Below, one piece after another: positions 44,188 to 52,465 of a stretch of DNA of 64,000 bases (positions are counted from its first letter, which is position 1; every line of letters starts with the position of its first letter). The translations under genes and the position numbers were made by a program. Source of the DNA: Marinimicrobium sp050113635 (GTDB lineage Bacteria > Pseudomonadota > Gammaproteobacteria > Pseudomonadales > Cellvibrionaceae); contig NZ_JBNJLT010000005.1 of NCBI RefSeq assembly GCF_050113635.1, positions 186,001 through 250,000 on the forward strand. Reading direction: 5' to 3'. The notes under the pieces are model-generated. The model saw only the letters and a list, made by a program, of their open reading frames with translations. It was not told the origin of the DNA and ran no database searches.

Positions 44188-45309
44188 ATGACCAAGCGAA
44201 TGATCATAATGCTGGTGATTGTCGGTGTCGTCTTCGGCCTGATTTTTGGCTACAAGGCTTTTGTGAACACGATGATCGGTAACTTTCTGGACAATATGCC
44301 TGAGCAGACCGCCTCAGTGACCGCCGCCGAAGCGGGGCTTGAGCAGTGGAACCGGGAAACGACCGCCGTCGGCAGTTTTCGGGCCGTCAGCGGGGCGCAA
44401 TTGAGCACTGAAGCGAGCGGAATTGTCACGGGCATTCATTTCGACAATGGTGACCGAGTGGAAAAAGGTCAGCGGCTGGTGTCGCTCGATACTGCCACTG
44501 ACGAAGCCGAACTGGAACGGTTGAACGCGGCAGAAAAACTGGCGTCCATGGAGCTGGAGCGCTATCAGCGCCTGTTTGATGAAGGGAACAGCTCCCGTTC
44601 CGAATTACAGCGTCGGCAAAGTGAAGCCGCTCAAACCGTGGCCTCAGTCAAAGCCCAGAAAGAACGCATTCGCTTGAAAACCATCCGCGCTCCCTTTGAT
44701 GGCATTTCGGGAATTCGGCAGGTTAATATTGGCCAATATATCTCACCCGGTGAGCCCGTGGTGTCGGTACAATCCCTTGATCCCATTTACCTGAATTTCA
44801 CCCTGCCTGAACGCCAGCTGTCCGAGGTAGACGTGGGGCAAGCGGTGACAGCCCAGGTGGATGCGTTCAGTAATGAGACCTTCGAAGGGGAGGTAACCGC
44901 CATCGAGCCCTCCATTAACGAAGCGACCCGCACTTTCACGTTACAAGCCACGCTGCAAAACCCCGAAGCGCGTTTGCGCCCGGGCATGTTCGGCCGGGTA
45001 ACCCTGGACCTGGGGCAGCCACAGGAGCTGGTGGTTGTCCCGCAAACCGCCATCCAGTTTGATCCCTATGGAAACTCGGTATTTATTCTTGCCGAGAATG
45101 ATGAGGGAGAGCTTCGTGCCACCCGGCGTTTTGTACGCACCGGGGAGCGTCGTGGTGATTTGATTGCGGTGACCGATGGTTTGCAGGAAGGGGAGCAGAT
45201 CGCCACTTCCGGCCTGCTGAAGCTGCGCAACAATGCGCTGGTCAGTATCAACGATGACCCGAGCGTCCAGCCCTCTGCGGAACTGGAACCGGCTCCGGCA
45301 AACCAGTAA
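44188..45309 (+). CDS. RND efflux periplasmic adaptor (membrane fusion protein)
   Basis: A 373-residue HlyD/AcrA-type adaptor. An N-terminal membrane helix (about residues 5-24) has no lipobox Cys, so it is probably anchored by that helix. Next come a short lipoyl/hairpin region (ASGIVTGIHFDNGDRVEKGQRL), a short coiled hairpin (ELERYQRLFDEGNSSRSELQRR), the second lipoyl half (IRAPFDGISGIRQVNIGQYI) and the beta barrel (FTLPERQLSEVDVGQAVTAQ). AGGAGTTAGGGAG precedes ATG 44188. The permease gene follows after 30 bp. No outer-membrane channel gene is nearby, so a TolC-type partner elsewhere is likely. Confidence 0.93.
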   Translation: MTKRMIIMLVIVGVVFGLIFGYKAFVNTMIGNFLDNMPEQTASVTAAEAGLEQWNRETTAVGSFRAVSGAQLSTEASGIVTGIHFDNGDRVEKGQRLVSLDTATDEAELERLNAAEKLASMELERYQRLFDEGNSSRSELQRRQSEAAQTVASVKAQKERIRLKTIRAPFDGISGIRQVNIGQYISPGEPVVSVQSLDPIYLNFTLPERQLSEVDVGQAVTAQVDAFSNETFEGEVTAIEPSINEATRTFTLQATLQNPEARLRPGMFGRVTLDLGQPQELVVVPQTAIQFDPYGNSVFILAENDEGELRATRRFVRTGERRGDLIAVTDGLQEGEQIATSGLLKLRNNALVSINDDPSVQPSAELEPAPANQ

Positions 45310-45339
45310 GTGCCAGGCAGGCCAAAGGAGAAATAACTG

Positions 45340-48300
45340 ATGCGGTTTACTGACGTTTTTATCCGCAAACCGGTGCTGGCCTCGGTGGTCAGCCTGTTTA
45401 TCCTCTTGCTGGGAATGCGTGCCGGTTTTGAGCTGAACGTCCGGCAGTTTCCCGAAATCCAGAATGCTGTGGTGACGGTCAACACGGCATACATTGGTGC
45501 GGATGCTGACTTGATCCAGGGGTTTATCACCAAGCCTATGGAGCGCGAAGTCGCAGCGGCCGAGGGGATTGATTATGTACAATCCACCTCCAGCGCCGGC
45601 ATGAGCACGGTGATGGCGTACCTTCGCCTGGACTACGATCCCAATGAAGCGCTTACGCAGATTGCCGCCCAGGTCAATGCGCTGCGGTCCGATTTGCCGG
45701 AAGAGGCGGAAGACCCGGTGGTGACGCTGGCGGTAGGGCAGGAAACCGCGGCGATGTACCTGTCGTTCTTCAGTGATTTGCTGGACAACAACCAGATTAC
45801 CGATTACTTGGTGCGGGTCGTGGAGCCACAGCTGGCCACCATTCCCGGCGTTCAGCGTGCCCAGATTCTGGGAGCCAGAACCTTCGCGATGCGTATCTGG
45901 CTGGACCCTGAACGTATGGCAGCCCAAGGCGTGACCGGCTCCGATGTGATGACGGCGCTGCGGTCCAACAACGTCCTGGCCGCCCTGGGACGCACCAAAG
46001 GCCAAATGGTGGCGGTGGACTTGAACGCGGGCACCGATCTGCACACCGCCGAGGAATTCGAAGCGTTGGTGGTGCGCTCGGAAGACGGCGCGCTGGTGCG
46101 CCTGAGAGATGTGGCCGATGTGGAACTGGGGGCCGAAAACTACGACACCTCGGTCACATTCAACGGGCTGGCCGCCACGTTTATGGGCATTGAAATTTCG
46201 CCGGATGCCAATGCCCTGGATGTAATTGCCGATGTTCGTGAGGTGTGGGACCGGGACATTATTCCGCAACTGCCGGAAGGGCTGGAAGCGGATATCCCCT
46301 ACGACTCCACCGAGTATATCCAGAGTGCGATCGATGAAGTGGTACTCACGATTGTGCTCGCTCTGATCATCGTCATTTTGGTGATCTATGCCTTTCTTGG
46401 CTCTGTGCGCAGTGTCATCGTGCCGGCGGTTGCTGTACCGCTGTCGCTGGTGGGCACCTTCTTCCTGATGTGGATGTTCGGCTTTTCCATCAACCTGTTG
46501 ACGCTACTGGCCATGGTGCTGGCGATCGGGATTGTGGTGGATGACGCCATTATTATGCTGGAGAATATTCAGCGCCATGTGGAAGAGGGCATGTCCCGCT
46601 TCGATGCCTCCATTCTTGGGGCACAACAGCTGGCCTGGCCGGTCATTGCGATGTCCACCACACTGGTAGCCGTCTTTATCCCGCTGGGTTTTGTAGGGGG
46701 GCTGACAGGCATTCTGTTTGTGGAGTTCGCCTTCACTTTGGCCGCCACCGTCATTCTATCGGGCGTAGTGGCGCTGACGCTCTCCCCGATGATGTGTTCG
46801 CGTATTCTGCGCTCTCGCTCTCACAGCGGAACCCGGCCGAAATTTGAGCGCTGGCTGGATGAAAACTTCGAGAAACTGCGGCAGGGTTACCAGAAGCGTC
46901 TCCACGGCATGCTCAACACGGCGCCAGTGGTGTTGGTATTCGCGCTGATTATTCTGGCCTCCTGTTATTTCCTGTTTGTCTCCAGTAATAATGAGTTGGA
47001 GCCTCAGGAAGACCAGGGGTTTGTGTTCACCATTGCCACGGGTGATGCTTACGCGACGCTGGATTACACCGACCGCAATACCGAGTATTTCAATCAGTTG
47101 CAGGAAAACGTTCCTGAGCTGGAGAAAATATTCGTGATCAACGGCATGAACGGTTCCAATACAGCGGGGGCTGGTATGGTACTGGCACCCTGGGACCGAC
47201 GTGATCGCGGCACTCAGGAGATTCTGGACAATGATATCCAGCCATTTATGCAACAGGTGCCGGGGCTGGATGTCTTCGCGGTGATTCCTCCCTCATTACC
47301 CTCCCCGGGCGGTGGTGGTGCCCCCGTGGAGTTTGTGATTGGTACCACTCAGCCATACTCCGTGCTGGATGAAGTGGCCGGAGAAGTGCTGGAGCGTGCC
47401 ATGGCCAGTGGCCGCTTTATTTTCACGGATACCGACCTGCGTATTGACCGGCCGCGCCAGACCGTCAAGATTGACCGCGAAAAGGCCGCGTTGATGGGCG
47501 TGAGCATGCAGCAGGCTGCCGCCGACCTGGGCAGTATGACCGGGGGTGGCTACGCTGGACGATTTTCACTCGAGAACCGCTCTTACCGTGTGATTCCCCA
47601 AGTGGAGCGCACGGAGCGGCTGAATCCCGAACAGCTGGAGCAGTACTACACCCGTAACCGGGAAGGGGAACTGGTTCCCATGTCGTCCCTGGTGACCCTG
47701 GAAGAGTCAGTGCAGCCGCGCTCCCTGACGGGTTTCCAGCAGCTTAATTCAGTGACCATTTCCGGTGTGCCGCGCCCTGGCGTTTCGTTGGGTGAGGCGC
47801 TGGGTGTATTGGATTCGATTGCCGCTGAGGTTTTGCCAGACGGTTTTACTGTGGACTATTCTGGCCAGTCGCGGCAGCTGAAAAGTGAAGGTCAAAAACT
47901 GGTAATGACGTTCTTTTTCGCGTTGTTGGTCATTTTCCTGGTGCTGGCGGCCCAGTTCGAGTCATTCCGCAACAGTGTCATCATTATGGTGACGGTTCCC
48001 ATGAGTATTTGCGGGGCTCTGATTTTTATCAGCCTGGGGCTGACCAGTATCAACATTTATACCCAGGTGGGGTTGTTGGCGCTGATTGGTTTGATTGCCA
48101 AACACGGTATCCTGATCGTGGAATTTGCCAACCAGCTTCAGGAAGAAGGGCGCACCAAACGGCAAGCCATTGAAGAGGCGACCGCGATACGGCTGCGGCC
48201 CATCCTGATGACCACCGCTGCGACCGTACTGGGCATGGTGCCGCTGCTGATCGCCACCGGTGCCGGTTCAGCCTCCCGCTACGCCATGGGACTGGTGATT

Positions 48301-48414
48301 GCCAGTGGTATGACCATTGGTACGCTGTTCACCCTCTTTGTGGTTCCAGCGGTGTACCTGTGGCTGGCCCGGGATTATCGTCAGGGCAAGGCACATCAGG
48401 CAAAATACCCCTGA
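45340..48414 (+). CDS. RND multidrug efflux permease (HAE1 family)
   Basis: Proton-driven inner-membrane efflux pump, 1024 residues with twelve predicted helices and two large periplasmic loops. It starts RFTDVFIRKPVLASVVSLF, typical of the MexF/AcrB-like superfamily. Proton relay residues are visible: the TM4 pair in GIVVDDAIIMLENIQRHV and the TM10 Lys in LIGLIAKHGILIVEFANQ. Residues STSSAGMSTVMAYLRLDYDPN lie in the porter domain. CAAAGGAGAAATAACTG precedes the ATG. Its last 19 bp overlap the 3' end of imuB on the other strand. Substrate cannot be read from the sequence. Confidence 0.94.
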   Translation: MRFTDVFIRKPVLASVVSLFILLLGMRAGFELNVRQFPEIQNAVVTVNTAYIGADADLIQGFITKPMEREVAAAEGIDYVQSTSSAGMSTVMAYLRLDYDPNEALTQIAAQVNALRSDLPEEAEDPVVTLAVGQETAAMYLSFFSDLLDNNQITDYLVRVVEPQLATIPGVQRAQILGARTFAMRIWLDPERMAAQGVTGSDVMTALRSNNVLAALGRTKGQMVAVDLNAGTDLHTAEEFEALVVRSEDGALVRLRDVADVELGAENYDTSVTFNGLAATFMGIEISPDANALDVIADVREVWDRDIIPQLPEGLEADIPYDSTEYIQSAIDEVVLTIVLALIIVILVIYAFLGSVRSVIVPAVAVPLSLVGTFFLMWMFGFSINLLTLLAMVLAIGIVVDDAIIMLENIQRHVEEGMSRFDASILGAQQLAWPVIAMSTTLVAVFIPLGFVGGLTGILFVEFAFTLAATVILSGVVALTLSPMMCSRILRSRSHSGTRPKFERWLDENFEKLRQGYQKRLHGMLNTAPVVLVFALIILASCYFLFVSSNNELEPQEDQGFVFTIATGDAYATLDYTDRNTEYFNQLQENVPELEKIFVINGMNGSNTAGAGMVLAPWDRRDRGTQEILDNDIQPFMQQVPGLDVFAVIPPSLPSPGGGGAPVEFVIGTTQPYSVLDEVAGEVLERAMASGRFIFTDTDLRIDRPRQTVKIDREKAALMGVSMQQAAADLGSMTGGGYAGRFSLENRSYRVIPQVERTERLNPEQLEQYYTRNREGELVPMSSLVTLEESVQPRSLTGFQQLNSVTISGVPRPGVSLGEALGVLDSIAAEVLPDGFTVDYSGQSRQLKSEGQKLVMTFFFALLVIFLVLAAQFESFRNSVIIMVTVPMSICGALIFISLGLTSINIYTQVGLLALIGLIAKHGILIVEFANQLQEEGRTKRQAIEEATAIRLRPILMTTAATVLGMVPLLIATGAGSASRYAMGLVIASGMTIGTLFTLFVVPAVYLWLARDYRQGKAHQAKYP

Positions 48415-49868
48415 AGAAACCACTCTGGACTATCGGGTTCCCGAAACACCCAGCACCACTGACCCTTGCCATTGCGTGCCACATAGTAGTCGCGAATCTC
48501 GGGGGTAGGATCCCACCAGCCCGTGGCAATTCGTTCCGGGCCTTCCACAATCATCAAAGGTTCACGGCAAGGCACTGGCTTTGGCAAAAGAAAAGCGGGG
48601 CGGAGCGAAGGCAATGGAGGTTCCATTGCCGATAAAGGAGCATCCCGAGAAGAAATAACGCGCTCCTCCTGGGAAACAGTCGCCTGCGCGGCGCTTTCTC
48701 CGTTGGCCACCAATGGCCGAAAGTCATCGCGATGATGCGGCGTGGTGACACGCCCGCTCCCCAGCCTGGCCTCCAGAAGGGATACCAGTTCAGCAGGCTG
48801 CATCGTACCCGCTGACTGGCGAGTCAGCAGGGATTCACTGCCTGTAGTACCGGTAGTGAATTCCAGAGCGGAAAGCGTCATAGTCACTACCGGAGCGGCC
48901 AGGGGGTGGCGTTCGAGTACCAAATCCACCAAGTGCTGCCAGCGAACCGCTCGGACTTCGCCTTTAGCTGAGCCAATAATGAGCCGCGCAGGAGGGCCGT
49001 CGCGGAAGCACAGTTGCAGCTCGAGCCTGAGAGCCTGTTGGTTGCGGGCCAACAGGAACTGCTCCAGCTCTTTCAGAAGTTGCTCCACCCAAGGGCGAAG
49101 CCTGTCGGTCATGGTGGCTTCATGGGGAAGTTCCCGGGAGCGGCGGAAATGATCGGGAGGCTGATAAAAGGGCAGGGGATGAGAGGTCTGTCCCTGAAAG
49201 CGCAACACATAGTCCACCACGGGTCGGTCAAAGCGGCGGGCCAGTTCTCCTGGCGGAATGGTCAAAAGCTCACCAAGGGTGCGAATTCCCAGCCGTTGCA
49301 AGGGTTTGATAGCCTCCTTCGGCAAATCCGTAAACGCGAGTGGGCAATGTTCACATTCGATCTGAAGATGCGGAAGGTTGTCGCTGACAAGGTTTCTACC
49401 AGAGCGGGCTAACAGTTTGGCGGTCAGGGGTGATGGTCCGCTGCCCCATTGCCAATGAACCTGAAATGACGCCATAAGCGCGGATATTTTTTTAAAATAG
49501 TTGTCTAGTCCATTATGGTATTTTATCATTCTGGTTATTCCGGCCCAGATTCCCTGCGGGTAGTCCAACGAAAGGTCACCGCAAATTCGATAAAGCCCCT
49601 GAGAGAAAGCCTCCAGTCGTTCCCGCTCCAGCGTTTCCCGATAGGGCAATAAATGCACCTCTCGGCATAAGACAGCGGCGGTCGCGAGCCCCATGCCCAC
49701 TCGCAAACCCTGCTTGGCTGCCGATGGGTTAATTTGGCAAAGCCGATGATCCCGTTCGTTGACTACAGCGGCGGGTGCCTCCTCGGAAACCTTGTCATCG
49801 TGATGGGCCGTCACCGGCATTTGCGTGTCCAGTTGCAAACGCGGGAAGTGCAAATACAGCCAGAGCAT
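48396..49868 (-). CDS. imuB: ImuB, catalytically inactive Y-family polymerase-like protein
   Basis: Hub of the ImuA-ImuB-DnaE2 mutasome: it binds the beta clamp and recruits DnaE2. It has 490 residues. The Y-family layout is recognisable (LWLYLHFPRLQLD, NPSAAKQGLRVGMGLATAAV, LQRLGIRTLGELLTIPPGELARRF), but the acidic catalytic residues are not at their expected places (LWLYLHF in place of a DxD-type start; GIWAGITRM in place of SxDE), as known for ImuB. The C-terminus WWDPTPEIRDYYVAR is diagnostic. It starts 3 bp after imuA and overlaps the RND permease end by 19 bp. Confidence 0.95.
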   Translation of the reverse strand: MLWLYLHFPRLQLDTQMPVTAHHDDKVSEEAPAAVVNERDHRLCQINPSAAKQGLRVGMGLATAAVLCREVHLLPYRETLERERLEAFSQGLYRICGDLSLDYPQGIWAGITRMIKYHNGLDNYFKKISALMASFQVHWQWGSGPSPLTAKLLARSGRNLVSDNLPHLQIECEHCPLAFTDLPKEAIKPLQRLGIRTLGELLTIPPGELARRFDRPVVDYVLRFQGQTSHPLPFYQPPDHFRRSRELPHEATMTDRLRPWVEQLLKELEQFLLARNQQALRLELQLCFRDGPPARLIIGSAKGEVRAVRWQHLVDLVLERHPLAAPVVTMTLSALEFTTGTTGSESLLTRQSAGTMQPAELVSLLEARLGSGRVTTPHHRDDFRPLVANGESAAQATVSQEERVISSRDAPLSAMEPPLPSLRPAFLLPKPVPCREPLMIVEGPERIATGWWDPTPEIRDYYVARNGKGQWCWVFREPDSPEWFLQGYFA

Positions 49869-49871
49869 GGA

Positions 49872-50603
49872 TCAAACGGCCGTTCGGTGCATCGGGGTTT
49901 TCTGTATCGGGGCTTTCGGCATCGGAGCTTTCGGCATTGCCGCCCGATGTTTTTCTGTATAGGTCGCGCACAGTTCCGGCCATCGAGCCGTCATGGCAAC
50001 AGAAAACGCCCCGACAGGCCGCCCCTGTCGGCGTCGGGGCACGGACACCCGCACCCCGTCGGGATGGGGTGCCAATACCAGGTGCATATCCACCGGCCAG
50101 CTCAGGTTTGGAGTCCTGCTATCGGTAAAAAACAAAAAGAGCGTGGCTTCGCCCGTGCGGGCGGCCAGCTGCAAGCGCCGGACCTGAGCCTGGGAGAGCG
50201 AAGGAGAAGGCCAAAGCCAAACGCTGTCACAACAGCCACTCTTCACGCTTTGTTCGGCGGACCAGAGGGCATCTTTGTCTGTACCAGATCGCACGACCAG
50301 CCACCGTTCCGGGGTTAATTGCTCGGCCAGCAAGGCTTCAGCACTCAGTTGGAAAGGGGGGTTGACCATCACACTCAAGCGTTCGCCGGCTTGCACCGAA
50401 GGCCACAGCAGGCGTATTTCACCGATCGCCAACGGGCTGTGAACAGCCACGGCTCCGGCACCCGGAAGGCCCCCCAGATATTGGTCCACCTCGGCCCACC
50501 CGCTAGCCCGAGTCCCGGGCATGGTGGGAGTCTCCCGCCCTCGCCAGATCAGGTGGCGCTGCTCCAGTGTCTCCAGCATTTCAGGTTGCTCCAGATTCGG
50601 CAC
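49872..50603 (-). CDS. imuA: ImuA, translesion synthesis accessory protein (SulA/RecA-like)
   Basis: Accessory protein of the mutasome with a RecA/SulA-like fold, 243 residues from GTG 50603. Typical parts: LIWRGRETPTMPGTRASGWAEVDQYLGG, the loop PGAGAVAVHSPLAIGEIRLLWP (where the RecA P-loop is degenerate), and VDMHLVLAPHPDGVRVSVPRRRQGRPVG. The last 23 residues form a degenerate repeat of MPKAP type encoded by 15-bp DNA repeats (49875-49950), which is not usual for the family. A LexA box lies 20 bp upstream. imuB follows after 3 bp, indicating one operon. Confidence 0.93.
   Translation of the reverse strand: MPNLEQPEMLETLEQRHLIWRGRETPTMPGTRASGWAEVDQYLGGLPGAGAVAVHSPLAIGEIRLLWPSVQAGERLSVMVNPPFQLSAEALLAEQLTPERWLVVRSGTDKDALWSAEQSVKSGCCDSVWLWPSPSLSQAQVRRLQLAARTGEATLFLFFTDSRTPNLSWPVDMHLVLAPHPDGVRVSVPRRRQGRPVGAFSVAMTARWPELCATYTEKHRAAMPKAPMPKAPIQKTPMHRTAV
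49875..49950 (-). repeat. 15-bp tandem repeats encoding the ImuA C-terminal tail
   Basis: On the + strand, units of about 15 bp such as GGGGCTTTCGGCATC recur about four times with variation. Translated on the minus strand they give MPKAP-MPKAP-IQKTP-MHRTA at the C-terminus of ImuA. The period is a multiple of three, so the frame is kept. Confidence 0.75.
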
Positions 50604-50622
50604 GGAATCTCACCTCTTGATA

Positions 50623-50638
50623 CTGTACATAAATACAG
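50623..50638. promoter_or_regulatory. LexA (SOS) box upstream of imuA
   Basis: CTGTACATAAATACAG, a perfect CTGT-N8-ACAG operator, 20 bp upstream of the imuA GTG. It should control imuAB. It is 140 bp upstream of the divergent redoxin gene. Confidence 0.93.
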
Positions 50639-50777
50639 TTTATCAGTGTGCCGCACCTCTGAAAACCATTTCGGGCAGAGAAATTGTGTCCAGTTTGTTA
50701 GCATAGCGAGTTTTCCACCTGCGGCGTCCACCGAAAAACCCAAGGCCAGCGAAAAAACCACTAAGGAGTCCGATGCG

Positions 50778-51383
50778 ATGAAGTCTCTGCTGTATTCCGC
50801 CATCTGCCTGACGGCATTAATGAGCACGCCAGTGGCATGGGCCGACGCTGTGCCGGGAGATCCTGCTCCCGCCTTCCGGGCCACTGACGCGGGAGGGCAT
50901 TCGCATACTCTGACGGAGGCTATTGGGGGCTGGCTGGTGCTCGAATGGTTAACCCCGGAGTGTGACGCCGTGCAGCAGCGATACCGCGATGGCACGCTTC
51001 CCGCGCTGCAAGAAGCCTATCGTGAAAAAGGCGTCACCTGGCTGACCGTGATCTCATCCAGTCCCGGACCGGGAAACCGCATTGAGCCGGAAGACGCCCT
51101 GGCCCTGGCCAGTGAGTACGGCATGCAAGCCAGCGCTCCGATTCTCCTGGATGACACCAGCATTATGGCCCGCGCCTACGGAGTCAGCACCGCGCCGAAT
51201 TTTTTCCTCATCGACCCTCACGGCAAAGTGCTCTATCGGGGAGCCCTGCAGAGCGAAGAGGCGGAAAGCTCAAAAGCCACGGCCCTGGAAGCCGCACTAC
51301 AGTCGGCCCTCGCGGGAGAGCCGGTAGACATCAGCTCGACCGAAGCCAAAGGCTGTACACTGGAGTTGGATGTACAGCCTTGA
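50778..51383 (+). CDS. Exported thioredoxin-fold (redoxin/peroxiredoxin-like) protein
   Basis: A 201-residue protein from ATG 50778, with AAGGAG 9 bp upstream. The same frame is open for 459 bp further upstream, but that part lies opposite imuA and is rejected. A signal peptide (MKSLLYSAICLTALM to AWADA) is followed by a redoxin domain: PGDPAPAFRATDAGG, GWLVLEWLTPECDAVQQRY with a single Cys where thioredoxin-like enzymes have CxxC, and GVSTAPNFFLIDPHGKVLYRGAL with the cis-Pro. A second Cys is in the C-terminal KGCTLE. A thiol peroxidase or reductase role in the periplasm is likely but unproven. Its stop lies in a 25-bp tandem repeat. Confidence 0.85.
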   Translation: MKSLLYSAICLTALMSTPVAWADAVPGDPAPAFRATDAGGHSHTLTEAIGGWLVLEWLTPECDAVQQRYRDGTLPALQEAYREKGVTWLTVISSSPGPGNRIEPEDALALASEYGMQASAPILLDDTSIMARAYGVSTAPNFFLIDPHGKVLYRGALQSEEAESSKATALEAALQSALAGEPVDISSTEAKGCTLELDVQP

Positions 51384-51441
51384 GCGGGGTTTAGGAAAAC
51401 AGCCTTGAGCGGGGTTTAGGGAAACAGCCTTGAGCGGGGTT
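51374..51441 (+). repeat. 25-bp tandem repeat spanning two gene ends
   Basis: Units start at 51374, 51399 and 51424 with the shared core ACAGCCTTGAGCGGGGTT and a period of 25 bp (about 2.7 copies). The first copy contains the redoxin stop codon (51381-51383). The last copy runs to the stop codon of the convergent LysR gene (51440-51442). Confidence 0.92.
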
Positions 51442-52327
51442 ATTCACGGTACTGACGAACGTGGTCAATCAGTGCCCTCAATTTTGGTGTCACCGAGCGC
51501 CGGCTTGGAAAATAGAGATAAAAGCCGGTAAACGGTGGTAGCCAATCGTCCAGTACGGTGACAAGCTCGCCACGGTCCAGGTAGGGCTGGAACGTTTCCT
51601 CCATACCAAAAGTAATGCCACCATCGGCCAATGAAGTGCGGACCATCACCAACATGTCATTGGTGGTCACCTGTGGCTCAACCGCAATATCGAAAGCGTG
51701 GCCATCGCGTTCGAATTCCCAACGGTAGGGCGCGGTATCGAAGGCCGGGCGCCAACCGATACAACGGTGCTTCGCCAGATCACGTGGGTGTTGCGGGGCA
51801 CCGTAACGGTCCAGATAGTCCGGCGTGGCCACGGCTACCTGCCGCTGATCCCCCGTGAGCGGCACCGCAACCATATCCCGCTCGATCACCTCTCCCAACC
51901 GCACACCGGCGTCGTAGCCAGCGGCGACGATATCAAACTCCTCGTCATTCACCGTCACATCAAGCGTAATTCCCGGGTAGGTTTCCACAAACGAGGCAAT
52001 CAATGGCCCGGAGAGAAACCGTTCAGCAATCGACGTCGCCGTTACTCGCAGCAGCCCATGGGGGTTGCCAGCGGTATTTTGGGCGACCTCCAGCGCCGCC
52101 GTAAGCTCAGCGAGTGGGTTCGAGACAGCCTGCAACAACTGCTCCCCCTCTTCGGTAAGGCTCACGCTGCGGGTAGTACGTCGGAACAGTGGCTGCCCCA
52201 AAGCCTCTTCGAGCCGCTGCACGCCCTGGCTGACAGCCGAGCGCGTGACCCCCAGTCGATCCGCCGCGGCGCGAAAGTTCGCCGTGTCGGCGACCGCCGT
52301 GAATAACCTCAGCAAGTTGAGATCCAT
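51440..52327 (-). CDS. LysR-family transcriptional regulator
   Basis: A 295-residue LysR-type regulator. The N-terminal winged helix-turn-helix (about residues 1-60) shows MDLNLLRLFTAVADTANF and AADRLGVTRSAVSQGVQRLE; the substrate-binding domain covers about 90-290 (GLLRVTATSIAERFL, PGITLDVTVNDEEFDIVAAG, DAGVRLGEVIERDMVAVPL). It belongs to the group typically found divergent from a short-chain dehydrogenase gene, as here, and such regulators commonly control that neighbour. The inducer is unknown. The gene ends inside the 25-bp tandem repeat. Confidence 0.93.
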   Translation of the reverse strand: MDLNLLRLFTAVADTANFRAAADRLGVTRSAVSQGVQRLEEALGQPLFRRTTRSVSLTEEGEQLLQAVSNPLAELTAALEVAQNTAGNPHGLLRVTATSIAERFLSGPLIASFVETYPGITLDVTVNDEEFDIVAAGYDAGVRLGEVIERDMVAVPLTGDQRQVAVATPDYLDRYGAPQHPRDLAKHRCIGWRPAFDTAPYRWEFERDGHAFDIAVEPQVTTNDMLVMVRTSLADGGITFGMEETFQPYLDRGELVTVLDDWLPPFTGFYLYFPSRRSVTPKLRALIDHVRQYRE

Positions 52328-52334
52328 AGCAATT

Positions 52335-52351
52335 GGTAATTTCTGTTAACC
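52335..52351. promoter_or_regulatory. Candidate LysR operator in the LysR/SDR divergent gap
   Basis: GGTAATTTCTGTTAACC is an imperfect dyad of the T-N11-A type used by LysR regulators, in the 138-bp gap between the divergent genes and just upstream of the regulator start. Match quality is moderate and there is no second half-site that I can point to. Confidence 0.35.
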
Positions 52352-52465
52352 ATAAAGTCCAGAGATTGGCATGTTCTCCTAAACAAGTCGAGCCGTTATC
52401 GTATTTTCTGACACGGCGACCGGGGTCGTTCAAGTCATCAGAGGAACAATTAACCAGAGGAAAAG

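Noticed and set aside
44941..46269. 442-codon minus-strand frame across the RND adaptor and permease
   Set aside because: Both RND genes have clear family motifs through this region, so the antisense frame is chance.
50319..50777. Long N-terminal extension of the redoxin frame
   Set aside because: The extension lies opposite imuA and across its LexA box, while ATG 50778 has AAGGAG and a signal peptide directly after it.
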